This document shows positions 8,811-18,103 of a stretch of DNA of 64,000 bases, one piece after another (the first letter of the stretch is position 1; each line of letters begins with the position of its first letter). Below the pieces are notes generated by a model that was not told where the DNA came from, did not search any database, and saw nothing but the letters and a program-made list of their open reading frames with translations. A program made the position numbers and the translations under genes. This DNA is from CBDFKJ01 sp965248805 (GTDB lineage Bacteria; Pseudomonadota; Alphaproteobacteria; UBA6615), in contig CBDFKJ010000007.1 in the NCBI GenBank assembly GCA_965248805.1, positions 496,001 through 560,000 on the forward strand. Direction: 5' to 3'.

Positions 8811-10859
8811 ATGCGCCTGTTGGCAGGACTGACGAGGCTTGGGGTCGCGGGCTGCTTGCTTGCTGCCGCCGCGTCGTATCCGGTGGCCGCCCAACCAAGC
8901 GACCTGCGAGCGCGCCTCTCCCCCGAGTTGATCCAGCAAGTATTCCCCGGTGCCGAGGAGGTCGGCCCTCCCTCGACCAGCGGGCTACCAGCCCTGCCGG
9001 TCCGAATCGGCGGCGTTCTTCGAGGCTACATCTTCACCACGCTCGATACGGTCAATGCCACCGGCTACTCCGGCATCCCCTTCGATCTTGTGGGTGGGCT
9101 GGCGCTCGACGGCACCATCACCGGGGCGGCGCTAGTCGACGACCACGAGTCAATCATCGGTCGCGGTGTCAGTCGGGCGGTGATTGACGACTTTCTCGAC
9201 GAGTTCGCGTCGTCATCCCTGCAGGACTGGCGCGCCGTCCGGCCTGACGCCGCCTCGGGTGCGACCACCAGCGCGCGCCTGATGAAGCGTGGAATGCAGG
9301 CTGCGGCGCGCCTCGTTGCCAGCGACTACTTACCTGATGGGGTGGTGTCTCGGCGCACTTTGGATCGCGACGGCTACGTGCCTATGAGTACCGCAGAACT
9401 GCTGGCGGACGGCTCAGTATTCCACCTGCTAGTAACGAGCGGCGAGGTCCTGCGCGCCTTCCACAGGAACTGGGGCGCCGGCGCGGCGCCCCAACATACA
9501 TTCGGGGACGCTGCGGAGCCGTTTCTCGACGTCTACGTGGCGCTGCTTACGCCTCCGTCGATAGGCATAAACGCTCTCGGTGCACTTCGTTTCGCTGAGG
9601 TCTTGGATCGCCAGCCGCCGGGCGGCCTGACGTTGTGGATCCTTTGCGATGGTCGCTACTCCTTCGCCAATACCAGCCTGAAGCTAATGCCGACCGACTT
9701 CTTCTTCGACTACGTCCGTATAGTGCAGGGCGACCTGACGATACCGCTAACGCGGTCGATGTATCGCCCCGTCCGGGCCTACGGCACCGGACTCCTCGAC
9801 GCCAACGACTCAGCGGCGTTCGCTCTGGAGGAAGCCGCCGGCCTTGATCCGCTGCGCCCGTGGGCAGTCGAGATCGCGGTGCAGGGCAAGACGGCCGGCG
9901 GGGATCCGGTGACCGTCGCATTCACGGTGCCCTACGAGGTGCCGGTCCGTCACATCCTGCTTCCGCCTGCCGAGCCGCCGGTCTGGCTGGACGCTTGGAG
10001 CCAGCGCGCAGGGGATCTCGCCATCTTGGGCGTCTTGCTGGCGGTGGTGACGTGCGTCTTCCTCTTCCAGGACGTGCTGGTCAAAAGGCGCCGGGTCTAC
10101 GCCTGGACACGTACGGGTCTGATGGCGTGCACGCTCGGCTGGCTGGGCTGGGTTGCCGGCGGCCAGCTCTCTGTGGTCAACCTAATGGCCTGGGTCCAAG
10201 CGCCGTTCACCGGCACCGGGATTTCGGCATTCCTCCTCGACCCGCTGCTGTTCGTCCTGTCGGTGTACGTGGCCATCTCGTTGCTGGTGCTGGGGCGCGG
10301 CGTGTTCTGCGGGTGGTTGTGCCCGTTCGGCGCACTGCAGGAGTTGTCGAACCAAGCGGCACGGGCTCTCAGGGTTCCACAGCTTCGATTGCCAGCCGCC
10401 GTCGAAGGCCGGCTCCGGTTGGTCAAGTATTTGGCAGCTTTGACGGTCCTGGGCCTCGTCTTCGTTTCGGTCGATCTGGTGGACCGGGTGACCGAGGTCG
10501 AGCCGTTCAAGACCGCGATCAGCGCCCGGTTTGGGCGCGAGTGGCCTTTTGTCCTGTATGCCGGTGCAGTGCTGGTGGCCGGGCTGTTCCACGAGCGCTT
10601 CTTCTGCCGATTTCTCTGTCCGCTCGGCGCCAGCTTGGCCGTGCTCGGGCGTGCCCGCCGCTGGGAGCGGTTGAAGCGGCGCCCAGAATGCGGTGCCCCG
10701 TGTCGGCTCTGCGAGAGGGGTTGTCCCGTCGGGGCGATCCGCCCGACCGGCGCCATCGACATGGACGAGTGCCTTCAGTGCCTGGACTGCCAAGTCACGC
10801 ACTATGACAATCGGTCGTGCCCTCCGCTGGTGCGCCTGCGGAAGGCCGGAGTTGCCTGA
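8811..10859 (+). CDS. NosR/NirI-like membrane flavoprotein with polyferredoxin domain
   Basis: A 682-aa protein. Residues 1-27 form a signal peptide. The periplasmic FMN-binding domain carries the covalent-flavin motif SGATT at about 149-153. A large domain to about residue 390 is followed by several membrane helices, with the cytoplasmic cysteine pairs CGWLCPFG (about 500) and CRFLCPLG (about 598). The C-terminal ferredoxin clusters are CGAPCRLCERGCP (about 626) and CLQCLDCQ (about 653). This is the NosR/NirI architecture, which feeds electrons from the quinol pool to nitrous-oxide or nitrite respiration. No nosZ, nosDFY or nirS lies nearby. Instead it precedes a DUF1800 and a DUF1501 gene on the same strand, so its partner here is unknown. 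The gene is intact in a decayed neighbourhood. Confidence 0.85.
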   Translation: MRLLAGLTRLGVAGCLLAAAASYPVAAQPSDLRARLSPELIQQVFPGAEEVGPPSTSGLPALPVRIGGVLRGYIFTTLDTVNATGYSGIPFDLVGGLALDGTITGAALVDDHESIIGRGVSRAVIDDFLDEFASSSLQDWRAVRPDAASGATTSARLMKRGMQAAARLVASDYLPDGVVSRRTLDRDGYVPMSTAELLADGSVFHLLVTSGEVLRAFHRNWGAGAAPQHTFGDAAEPFLDVYVALLTPPSIGINALGALRFAEVLDRQPPGGLTLWILCDGRYSFANTSLKLMPTDFFFDYVRIVQGDLTIPLTRSMYRPVRAYGTGLLDANDSAAFALEEAAGLDPLRPWAVEIAVQGKTAGGDPVTVAFTVPYEVPVRHILLPPAEPPVWLDAWSQRAGDLAILGVLLAVVTCVFLFQDVLVKRRRVYAWTRTGLMACTLGWLGWVAGGQLSVVNLMAWVQAPFTGTGISAFLLDPLLFVLSVYVAISLLVLGRGVFCGWLCPFGALQELSNQAARALRVPQLRLPAAVEGRLRLVKYLAALTVLGLVFVSVDLVDRVTEVEPFKTAISARFGREWPFVLYAGAVLVAGLFHERFFCRFLCPLGASLAVLGRARRWERLKRRPECGAPCRLCERGCPVGAIRPTGAIDMDECLQCLDCQVTHYDNRSCPPLVRLRKAGVA

Positions 10860-11130
10860 CTCCGCCCATCGTGCGGCATACTTGGCCTCCCTGCCGGGCG
10901 GAGCCGTGTTTCACGCCGGGAGGCAAGAACCCGCCGAGGGGACGAGCAGGGGGTGATCCAGTCTTTCCAAACTCCCGGCACACCTGGCCTCTCTCGCAAG
11001 GGAGAGCGCGCTTCCCGATCCGCATGCCCGGTGGCCATAAGCGGATCCTATTGCGGGCATAACGGACACGCGGCGCAGACGGGAATATATTGCGCGCGAG
11101 AGGCTTGCCTCATTCAGAGAGGATGAACGG

Positions 11131-12978
11131 ATGACTCATGGAAATTGCCGGGTAGCGGCAATCGCGGGCGCCGCGCTTGCGTTCGCTATCTCAGGAACGG
11201 CTCTGTCTGCAGACGGCGTTGGCTGGTCGCCGGGGCCGGCCGAGTGGAAGGGGGATCTGAGCCCGATTTCCTCGGCCGACTGGAACTACGACCGCGCGGC
11301 GCACCTCCTTGAGCGTGCCGGCTTCGGCGGATCGCCGGAGGAGGTTCAGAAGCTCGCGGATATGCCGCCTGAGGAGGCAGTCCGCTTTCTCGTGTACTTC
11401 GACAATGTTCCCAACGACCATTTGCCGGCGTTCGTCCACTCGGGCTTGTGGGACGAATCGCTCATCCACTTCCCGCCCAGTCGGCCGGCGGCGACCGACT
11501 TGGCGAAGACGACGGGCCAAAGCATGGGTGTCCGGATCAAGCCGGACGGCGTGAACCGGAATATGCAGCCGGCTTCCGACCGCTTCTTCTATTGGCTGCG
11601 GGCCACGAACCTTGAAGGTCGCCGTGTTGGGTACTGGTGGGCCGAGCGCATGCTCGACACCAACCGTCCGCTTCAGGAGAAGATCGCGCTGCTATGGCAC
11701 AGCCACTTCGCCAGTGCCGAGGGCAAGGTCCGCGACTACCGCAAGATGTTGCAGCAGGTTCGTCTCTTCCAGGAGCAGGGCACTGGCAACTTCGGCCAGC
11801 TTGCGATCGCCGTCGCACAGAACCCGGCGATGCTCTACTACTTGGACGCCGGAGTGAACGTGAAGGGCGATGCCAACGAGAACTTCTCCCGCGAGGTGAT
11901 GGAGCTCTTCACAATGGGTGTCGGCAACTACACGGAACGGGATGTCCGCGAGGCGGCCCGCGCCTTCACCGGTTGGAACTCCGACAACCTCGACTTCATC
12001 GTCAATGCCGACCTCCACGACACGGACGTCAAGGAATTCCTTGGCCGCACCGGCAATTTCGACGGCGTCGATGTTCTGAATATTATCCTCGAACAGCCAG
12101 TGACGGCCGAGTACATCTCGGGCAAGATCTACAAGTTCTTCGTTCGCGAGGATCTCTCGCCAGAACTGAAGGCGGAGCTCGGGGACATCCTGCGCGGCAA
12201 CAACTACGAGCTGCGGCCGTTGCTGACAACGGTGTTCCTGTCCAAGGACTTCTACAGCCAGGACAGCTACGGCGCCCATATTAAGGGACCGGTCGAGCAC
12301 TACATCGCGATGTTGAACCATTTGGGCGCGGCGGACGTCCCGGGCATCCCGGATTTCAACTCGACGACCGATCGGCTCGGCCAGCGCCTGCTGTACCCAC
12401 CGTCCGTAGCTGGCTGGGCTCAGGGCAAATCCTGGATCACGCCTGCAATTCTGCTGGACCGCGGTAACGTGGCCCGGGAAGTTCTGTATCCGGACATCTT
12501 GGGCTTCCGCGATCCCAACTTCCTGAACGGACAGGCCGGCGACGGGTTGATCGGGGCGAAGCTGCGGCGTGGGTACAATATTACCGATGCCATCGCGCTC
12601 AACGATCCCGGCATGATGGGTGTGTTCGACATGGTGGCTATGGAGCGGGATGAGCTCTTCAACACCCGCGTCTCTGGCTTTTACGCGTGGGAGCAGGTCC
12701 ACCGGAAGCTGATTCCAACGCCACGCGCCGGTGCCCGAATCGACATGACGCAAATGATCCTCGACGCTGGGGTGAACACAACCGGCGAAGCGGTTGACTA
12801 CTTGCTGATGCGCTTCTTGCGCGTACCCCTGTCGGCTCAGGTGCGGGAAGAGTTGGTGGCATTCCTCGATGGGGAACTCGGCAACGACAGCATCGAGCGT
12901 GCCAAGACGTACATGGAAGATCCTCTGCGCATGGTCGCCCACATGATCATGAGCACGCCGGAATACCAGATAAACTAG
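11131..12978 (+). CDS. DUF1800 exported protein
   Basis: A 615-aa protein with an N-terminal signal peptide (RVAAIAGAALAFAISGTALS). DUF1800 hallmarks are clear: AAHLLERAGFGGSPEEVQKL near residue 55, WWAERML and LWHSHFAS near 170-195, and NENFSREVMELFTMGVGNYT near 250, followed by ARAFTGW and the C-terminal QRLLYPPSVAGWAQGKSWI. DUF1800 proteins are almost always paired with DUF1501 proteins, as here (26 bp to the next gene); their biochemical role is not established. A 271-bp gap separates it from the NosR-like gene, and AGAGAGGATG lies just before the start. Cotranscription with the NosR-like gene is possible but unproven. Confidence 0.9.
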   Translation: MTHGNCRVAAIAGAALAFAISGTALSADGVGWSPGPAEWKGDLSPISSADWNYDRAAHLLERAGFGGSPEEVQKLADMPPEEAVRFLVYFDNVPNDHLPAFVHSGLWDESLIHFPPSRPAATDLAKTTGQSMGVRIKPDGVNRNMQPASDRFFYWLRATNLEGRRVGYWWAERMLDTNRPLQEKIALLWHSHFASAEGKVRDYRKMLQQVRLFQEQGTGNFGQLAIAVAQNPAMLYYLDAGVNVKGDANENFSREVMELFTMGVGNYTERDVREAARAFTGWNSDNLDFIVNADLHDTDVKEFLGRTGNFDGVDVLNIILEQPVTAEYISGKIYKFFVREDLSPELKAELGDILRGNNYELRPLLTTVFLSKDFYSQDSYGAHIKGPVEHYIAMLNHLGAADVPGIPDFNSTTDRLGQRLLYPPSVAGWAQGKSWITPAILLDRGNVAREVLYPDILGFRDPNFLNGQAGDGLIGAKLRRGYNITDAIALNDPGMMGVFDMVAMERDELFNTRVSGFYAWEQVHRKLIPTPRAGARIDMTQMILDAGVNTTGEAVDYLLMRFLRVPLSAQVREELVAFLDGELGNDSIERAKTYMEDPLRMVAHMIMSTPEYQIN

Positions 12979-13004
12979 GCCGAGCCTGGAAAGGGGTCAC
13001 TACT

Positions 13005-14258
13005 ATGTCAATGGAAACCAGAGCAAAGAAGATTTGCGACGCGAGCGGTGTAAGCCGGCGTCAGGCGTTGGCGATTGGCGCCGGCGGCTTGGCCTTCGGC
13101 TTGGCCGGCGGCGTGGTGCCAATGCCGCCGGTGTTCAACGCGATGTCCAAGGCCGTGGCGGCGACGCCGGGCAAGATCGTTGTCGTGTACGAATGGTTCG
13201 GTGGGTACGACGGCCTCAGCACGTTTGTTCCGTATGGCGACGACGAGTTGTACCGCCACCGCCCGAACCTCGGCGTGCGCGAGGATACGGTTATCAAGGT
13301 CGATGACCATTTCGGCTTCCAGAAGTCGATGGGGGCTATGCACCGCATGTGGGAGGAAGGCAAGGTCGCCGTTGTCCACGGCGTCGGCTACGACCAGCCC
13401 TCGTTCTCCCACTTCTCTTCCTCCCAGTACTGGCACACGGGTGCCCCCAATAGCGGTGAGGAGTACGGCTGGTTCGGCCGCGTCGCAGACGCGCTGGATC
13501 CAACCGGCTCGCCGAACTTCCTGGTCAACAAGGCGTCGCAACAGTCGCTGGCGGTTCGTGCCCGCTACCACCAGCCGGTCGTGTTCGACGATCCGAACAA
13601 CTTCGCTCGCGACCTATTCAACCAGGAACTCAAGGTCGAGCCAGAGTTGGCGGCTGCCAAGCAGCCACCTCTCAGCGCCGTCCACAAGTACATGCTCGAC
13701 ATCAACCAGAGCGCTGCTGAGGCGTCGGCGTTGGTGCGAGAGGCTTGGAATAAGTACACTCCCAACAACGACCTGCGGCTGCGCGAGCTAACTGAAATCG
13801 TCGCGCTGATCGAGGCCGATTTCCCGGCGCGGATGTACTACGTGCCCCTTCAGGGCAGCCTGTTCGATACGCACGTCAGACAGACCAGCCCACACAACCG
13901 CCAAGTCCAGTACTGCTCGGACGCGATATGGGGCTTCTACAAGGAGATGGAGCGGATCGGCCGCGCCGACGACGTGGTCATGTTCATCCATTCCGAGTTC
14001 GGTCGGCGCGTGTACGAGAACACCGGCGGCGGCACCGACCACGGCACCGCCAATGTCGCCTTCGTGATCGGCGGCGGGGTCACGGGCGGCCACTACGGGA
14101 CGCCGGTGAGCCTCACTGATCTCGTGCTCGATGGCAACCTGCAGCACACGATGGACTTCCGCCGTGTCTACGCCACCCTCATCGAGGAGGCGCTCGGCTA
14201 TCCTGAGTCGGAGACGGTGCTGGGGAGCAAGTTCAAGACTCTGGGGATGTTTGGCTAG
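13005..14258 (+). CDS. DUF1501 exported protein with Tat signal
   Basis: A 417-aa protein. Residues about 17-45 form a twin-arginine signal (SRRQALAIGAGGLAFGLAGG), so it is probably exported folded. The family core resembles the alkaline-phosphatase/sulfatase superfamily: VVVYEWFGGYDGLSTFVPY near 60, GVGYDQPSFSHFSSSQYW near 125, and FIHSEFGRRVYENTGGGTDH followed by GTANVAFVIGGGV near 330-360, which suggests metal-binding Asp/His residues. It lies 26 bp downstream of the DUF1800 gene, forming the conserved pair. A strong terminator follows. The substrate is unknown. Confidence 0.9.
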   Translation: MSMETRAKKICDASGVSRRQALAIGAGGLAFGLAGGVVPMPPVFNAMSKAVAATPGKIVVVYEWFGGYDGLSTFVPYGDDELYRHRPNLGVREDTVIKVDDHFGFQKSMGAMHRMWEEGKVAVVHGVGYDQPSFSHFSSSQYWHTGAPNSGEEYGWFGRVADALDPTGSPNFLVNKASQQSLAVRARYHQPVVFDDPNNFARDLFNQELKVEPELAAAKQPPLSAVHKYMLDINQSAAEASALVREAWNKYTPNNDLRLRELTEIVALIEADFPARMYYVPLQGSLFDTHVRQTSPHNRQVQYCSDAIWGFYKEMERIGRADDVVMFIHSEFGRRVYENTGGGTDHGTANVAFVIGGGVTGGHYGTPVSLTDLVLDGNLQHTMDFRRVYATLIEEALGYPESETVLGSKFKTLGMFG

Positions 14259-14285
14259 GCTGGGCGTCCCCGAGGGGAAGAATTT

Positions 14286-14310
14286 GGTCGCCCTTCGGGG
14301 CGGCCATTTT
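14286..14310 (+). terminator. Rho-independent terminator after the DUF1501 gene
   Basis: GGTCGCCC-TTCG-GGGCGGCC folds into an 8-bp stem (one T-G pair) with a TTCG tetraloop and is followed by ATTTT. It ends the NosR/DUF1800/DUF1501 transcription unit. Confidence 0.85.
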
Positions 14311-14366
14311 CAATTGCGCTGGCAATATGGCGAGCGAAGAGACATTCACCACAGGCGTGTACACCT

Positions 14367-15656
14367 GGAGACCTCCAACAACCGGGGGATTTGACGAAGA
14401 TTTTGGTGTGCTGTCCGACTTTCGCTGAGATCGGCGGTGTTGACGTCCGCAACCATCCGCCGTTTCGTTCTCGGCGGAGGGTTTTGGCGCTATTCAGGCG
14501 GACTCATACCATGGCGGCCCTGCGCTCATGGAAGATCAGACGCTGGAAATTGTAAGCCAGGTTGGCGAGGCCGATCTTGGCCTCCGCCCGCTTGAGCCCG
14601 ATGGTACGGATGAAAAGGCCCATGCGATCCTTCTGCTGGGCGAAGACGTGCTCCACATGCGCACGGACCGCTGACTTGCGGGCATTGGCCTGGGCGGTCG
14701 CCTTGGGCATGGCCCGGCCCGGCGGCTTCTTGCGGTGGATGTGGGAGACCCGACCCTTGCCGGCCAGCCACGCCTCGTTGGCCTTCGAGCGATAGGCGCT
14801 GTCAGCCCACACGCCGGCGGCCAGATTGTCGCCGGTGACGAGCTGACGCAACATCTTGCCGTCATGGCGGGCGGCATCGGTCACAGCCGAGCTGCGGATG
14901 AAGCCGTAGGCCCGATCGATGACGACATGATTCTTGTAGCCGAACACCGGGATCGCGATGTCGGGCATGCGCCGTTGCGACCCGGCGGGGTTCTTGCGCC
15001 GCCCGGTCTTCACCGTCCACCGCGCATCCGTGTCCTTCTGCGCCGCCTTGGCTGGCTGATCGGGCCAGACCTCGGACGCGCTCTTGCCCGCCTTGATCGC
15101 CCGCTTCTCGTCATCGCTGTGGCGCTGCTTGGGCGCCGATACCAACGTCGCATCGACGATCTGCCCGCCCATCGCCAGATAGCCGCACCGGCGCAATTCG
15201 CCATCGAAGGCGGCAAACAGCTTATCCATCGCCCCGGCCCGGACCAGACGCTCGCGAAAGGTCCATATGGTGTTGCGGTCCGGCGTCGGCGCTCCGAGAT
15301 CGAAGCCTAGGAAGCGAAGCCAGCTCAAGCGATCGCGGATCAGAAACTCCATCCGCTCGTCACTCACCGTGTGCCGCGCGGCCAGGATCAGAACCTTGAG
15401 CATCGCCACCGCATCGTAGGCCGGGCGGCCACCTTTCGATCCGTCCGAATAGCCCAGCGCCGCCTCAAGCGGCGCGCGGAAAATCTTGAAGTCGACGACC
15501 TTTGCCAGCACCTCCAACGGATCACCCGTCGCCGAAAGCTTTCGAAGATGATCCGGTAAGCCGAACAGACCAGCCTGCCTCATCAATACCTCCTCAAACC
15601 GAACCGCCGTAGAGAATCACAACGAGGCAAAATTCACGAGGTAAATGGAGGCGTCC
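14367..15656 (-). mobile_element. IS5-family element copy 2 (1290 bp), ACCT target duplication
   Basis: Same ends as copy 1 in inverse orientation. ACCT flanks both sides (14363-14366 and 15657-15660); read on the transposase strand this is AGGT, identical to the duplication of copy 3. It interrupts the hicB-like gene 37 bp after its start codon. Confidence 0.9.
14504..15586 (-). CDS. IS5-family transposase (360 aa), copy 2
   Basis: The protein is identical to that of copy 1 at 7136-8218, including the acidic catalytic blocks and the GAGGAGGT ribosome-binding site. Exact identity between two copies suggests recent transposition or gene conversion. It is complete. Confidence 0.9.
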   Translation of the reverse strand: MMRQAGLFGLPDHLRKLSATGDPLEVLAKVVDFKIFRAPLEAALGYSDGSKGGRPAYDAVAMLKVLILAARHTVSDERMEFLIRDRLSWLRFLGFDLGAPTPDRNTIWTFRERLVRAGAMDKLFAAFDGELRRCGYLAMGGQIVDATLVSAPKQRHSDDEKRAIKAGKSASEVWPDQPAKAAQKDTDARWTVKTGRRKNPAGSQRRMPDIAIPVFGYKNHVVIDRAYGFIRSSAVTDAARHDGKMLRQLVTGDNLAAGVWADSAYRSKANEAWLAGKGRVSHIHRKKPPGRAMPKATAQANARKSAVRAHVEHVFAQQKDRMGLFIRTIGLKRAEAKIGLANLAYNFQRLIFHERRAAMV

Positions 15657-15984
15657 ACCTGCACGCTGACGCCGGAGCCGAAAGGAGGCTTCACGGTGAC
15701 CTGCCCAGCCCTCCCTGGTGTGGTTGCTTTTGGCGAGACACTCGAACACGCTCGCACTGATGCTGAAGGAGCGGTCGCGGACTATCTCAAGAGGGCCAAA
15801 AATATTGGCGAGTTGTCGTAGACGCACACAGTGGGGGGTCGGATGACTTTGTGGTCGACATCGCCGACGGTGTGGGCGACTGAAACGCTCGACGCGCCAC
15901 CAGATCAAGAATCTGCGCATCGGTCCCCCAAGTACATTCGGTAGACTGCGTGGGATGCGGGGCGCGTTTGGTCTGCATCTAGCC

Positions 15985-17100
15985 GAGGCTGTTGACGAAC
16001 TCGGTTGAGATCGGCTGGCCGTCGTGATTGCGTCTGCTTGGCGCATTCAGAGACAGGGGTCGGCGCGATGATGGGCGAGCAGGTTGGGCGGCAGGATCGA
16101 CTGTTCTACGCGTTCTGTCTCGAGGATCGGGTTCCGGTCGATAACTTGCTGCGCCGGATCGATGCGGTTCTCGACCTAAGTTGGCTTCGCAGTGCGCTGA
16201 AGCCTTGCTACAGCCATACGGGCAGTCCGTCGGTCGATCCGGAGCCGCTGATCCGTATGCTGCTCGTGGGCTATTGCTACTCGATCCGCTCGGAGCGGCG
16301 GCTGTGCCAGGAGGTCGAGATGAACTTGGCCTACCGCTGGTTCTGTCGGCTCGGTCTCGAGGATACGGTTCCGGACCATTCGACCTTCTCGGTCACCCGC
16401 CGCGGCCGGTTCCGCCAAGGCGAGGCGTTCCGGCAGGTGTTCGAGCATGTGTTGCGTGACTGTCGCGACATCGATCCCCACATCCCGATCAAGGATATGA
16501 GCAGGCGGAGCGACGGAACGCTCTCTCGCGCGGACTTCACCTTCGATGCCGAGCGCGATGTCTATATCTGCCCCCAGCGCAAGACATTGCGAACAACGGG
16601 ACGGGTGTTCGCGGGCAATGCCTTGTACTACCGAGCGAGCAAGTTCGATTGCGAACGATGTCCGTTGAAGCCCGGATGCTGTCCGAAAGCACCCGTGCGC
16701 CGGATCCCGCGCGACGTGAACGAAGCGGCGCGCGATCACGCCCGGGCTCTGATGGGGACCGAGCCGTTCCTTCAATCCGGGCGTGAGCGCAAGAAGATTG
16801 AGACTCTGTTCGGTGACATCAAGCGCAACCTCGGCTCACACGGCTGAGATTGCGCGGACTGAGCGGCGCCAGGGACGAGTTCCTGCTCGCCGCCACGGTG
16901 CAAAACCCCAAGCGCCTGGTAAAGCTCGCTGCCATACCACCACCGCGATCCGTCATCGCATAATCAATGCAATGAATAACCCCAACCGATCGATCAAGAA
17001 CACAACGCCCCGGCATCGGCCGGAAGCCGAACCAGAATGTCCGCTACTACCAATAGCGGACATCAATAACCGGCTCACATCCGAGTTCGTCAACAGCCTC
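15985..17100 (+). mobile_element. IS1182-like element 'type A', internally deleted
   Basis: The left end GAGGCTGTTGACGAACTCGG and the reverse complement of the right end GAGGCTGTTGACGAACTCGG are identical over 20 bases. Compared with the related copy at 22201, a central segment encoding about 150 residues is missing. Flanking AGCC and AGCT do not make a clean target duplication. The right end abuts the IS21 region by about 100 bp. Confidence 0.75.
16068..16963 (+). pseudogene. IS1182-like type A transposase, deleted and frameshifted
   Basis: The start MMGEQVGRQDRLFYAFCLED is followed by VGYCYSIRSERRLCQEVEMN and VPDHSTFSV, as in intact relatives. After FRQVFEHVLRDC the sequence jumps directly to DIDPHIPIKDMSRRSDGTLS, skipping the first catalytic region that is preserved in the 23941-24454 fragment. 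The zinc-finger-like block CPQRKTLR ... CERCPLKPGC remains. Near 16835 a frameshift separates LFGDIKRNLG from GLSGARDEFLLAATVQNPKR. It cannot be active. Confidence 0.8.
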
Positions 17101-18103
17101 AGCTATTCGCGCCCTTTCTGATGGCCTGACAGCGCGTCTGCTCTGGCCGTAGCTGCGGAAGTTCCGGCGGCGATGTCCGGTTTCCTCGTGCTGACGTCCG
17201 CTGCGCATTCCGATGAAAGCGGCCACTGATTCCGACGGAAAGCGGCCACCCGTTCCGATCCAAAACGGCCACTTTGGCCGGGGGTCGAATTGGGCGTCGT
17301 GATCGTCGCCGTTGGGTGTTCCTTTGATGTCGTTTTTGCTCTGTATGGTCAATCGCGTTGGCGTTGATATTTTCGGCGATGGCCTTTCGCATGGAGGGCC
17401 CGACGAGGTCGATCCGATGGGCATTGTGGACGATGCGGTCGAGGATGGCGTCGGCGAAGGTGGGTTCGCCGATGACGTCGTGCCACTTCGCCAACGGCAG
17501 CTGGCTGGTGACCAGGATGGCGGCGTTGTTGTATCGGTCCTCGACGATTTCCATGAGATCGCGTCGCTGATCGGGATTGAGGCGGTCGGGGCCCCAATCG
17601 TCGAGAATCAGGAGATTGGCTCTGGTGAGGGCCCGGAACAGGTGGGGGTAGCGGCCGTCGGCGCGCCCCATTTCCAGTTCGGCGAACATCCTTGGGATGC
17701 GCTTGTAGAGGACGGAGAAGTCGTCGCGGCAGGCCTTCTGGCCGAGCGCGCAGGCGAGCCATGATTTACCGACGCCGCAGGGGCCGGTGATGATCAGGTT
17801 TTGTTTTCTTGTGATCCATTGGCCTCTGGTCAGTTGCTGGAACAGGGCTTTATCGAGGCGCCGGGGGGCGCGGTAATCGACATCCTCGATGCAGGCGTCC
17901 GGATGGCGCAGGCGTGCGTTGCGAAGCCTGTAGGTCAATCGCCGGTCGTTGCGTTCGGCCTCTTCTCGGTCGAGCAGCAGGGCCAGCCATTGAGCATGGT
18001 CGAGTTCGCCGGCCTGGGCGTTGTCACCTAATTCGGCGAAGGCGCGCGCCATGCCGTGCAGCTTGAGATGCCTGAGTTGGTCGAGGGTGGGATGGTGCAG
18101 CAT
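17099..18103 (-). CDS. istB: IS21 helper ATPase IstB
   Basis: DnaA/DnaC-like AAA+ ATPase that assembles the IS21 transposition complex. Walker A is ITGPCGVGKSWLACALG (near residue 110) and Walker B is ANLLILDDWGPDR (near 170), with the sensor segment YNNAAILVTSQLPLAKWHDV. The usual family length is about 250 aa. Here the frame has no stop at the normal place after ENINANAID and runs through the left IS end into the adjacent IS1182 repeat, giving a basic, probably artefactual tail of about 80 residues to 334 aa. It starts 9 bp after istA. Confidence 0.85.
   Translation of the reverse strand: MLHHPTLDQLRHLKLHGMARAFAELGDNAQAGELDHAQWLALLLDREEAERNDRRLTYRLRNARLRHPDACIEDVDYRAPRRLDKALFQQLTRGQWITRKQNLIITGPCGVGKSWLACALGQKACRDDFSVLYKRIPRMFAELEMGRADGRYPHLFRALTRANLLILDDWGPDRLNPDQRRDLMEIVEDRYNNAAILVTSQLPLAKWHDVIGEPTFADAILDRIVHNAHRIDLVGPSMRKAIAENINANAIDHTEQKRHQRNTQRRRSRRPIRPPAKVAVLDRNGWPLSVGISGRFHRNAQRTSARGNRTSPPELPQLRPEQTRCQAIRKGANS

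Larger units (their letters stand above)
14327..15821 (+). pseudogene. hicB: HicB-family antitoxin, split by IS5 copy 2
   Basis: The start (14327-14366) encodes MASEETFTTGVYT and stops at the IS. After the IS, 15661-15821 gives CTLTPEPKGGFTVTCPALPG, VVAFGETLEHARTDAEGAVA and DYLKRAKNIGELS-stop. Removing the IS and one ACCT copy yields an uninterrupted 68-codon ORF. The fold (a beta-strand, then GGF-V-CPALPGV-AFGET-EEA) is the HicB antitoxin core. HicB normally neutralises the mRNA interferase HicA, but no hicA lies beside it, so it was already solitary or its toxin was lost. The region 15822-15984 has no recognisable gene. Confidence 0.75.

Noticed and set aside
10995..11020. CTCTC-GCAAGG-GAGAG hairpin as a terminator between the NosR-like and DUF1800 genes
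   Set aside because: The stem is only 5 bp and no T-run follows. The spacing does not exclude a terminator elsewhere, but this one is too weak to call.
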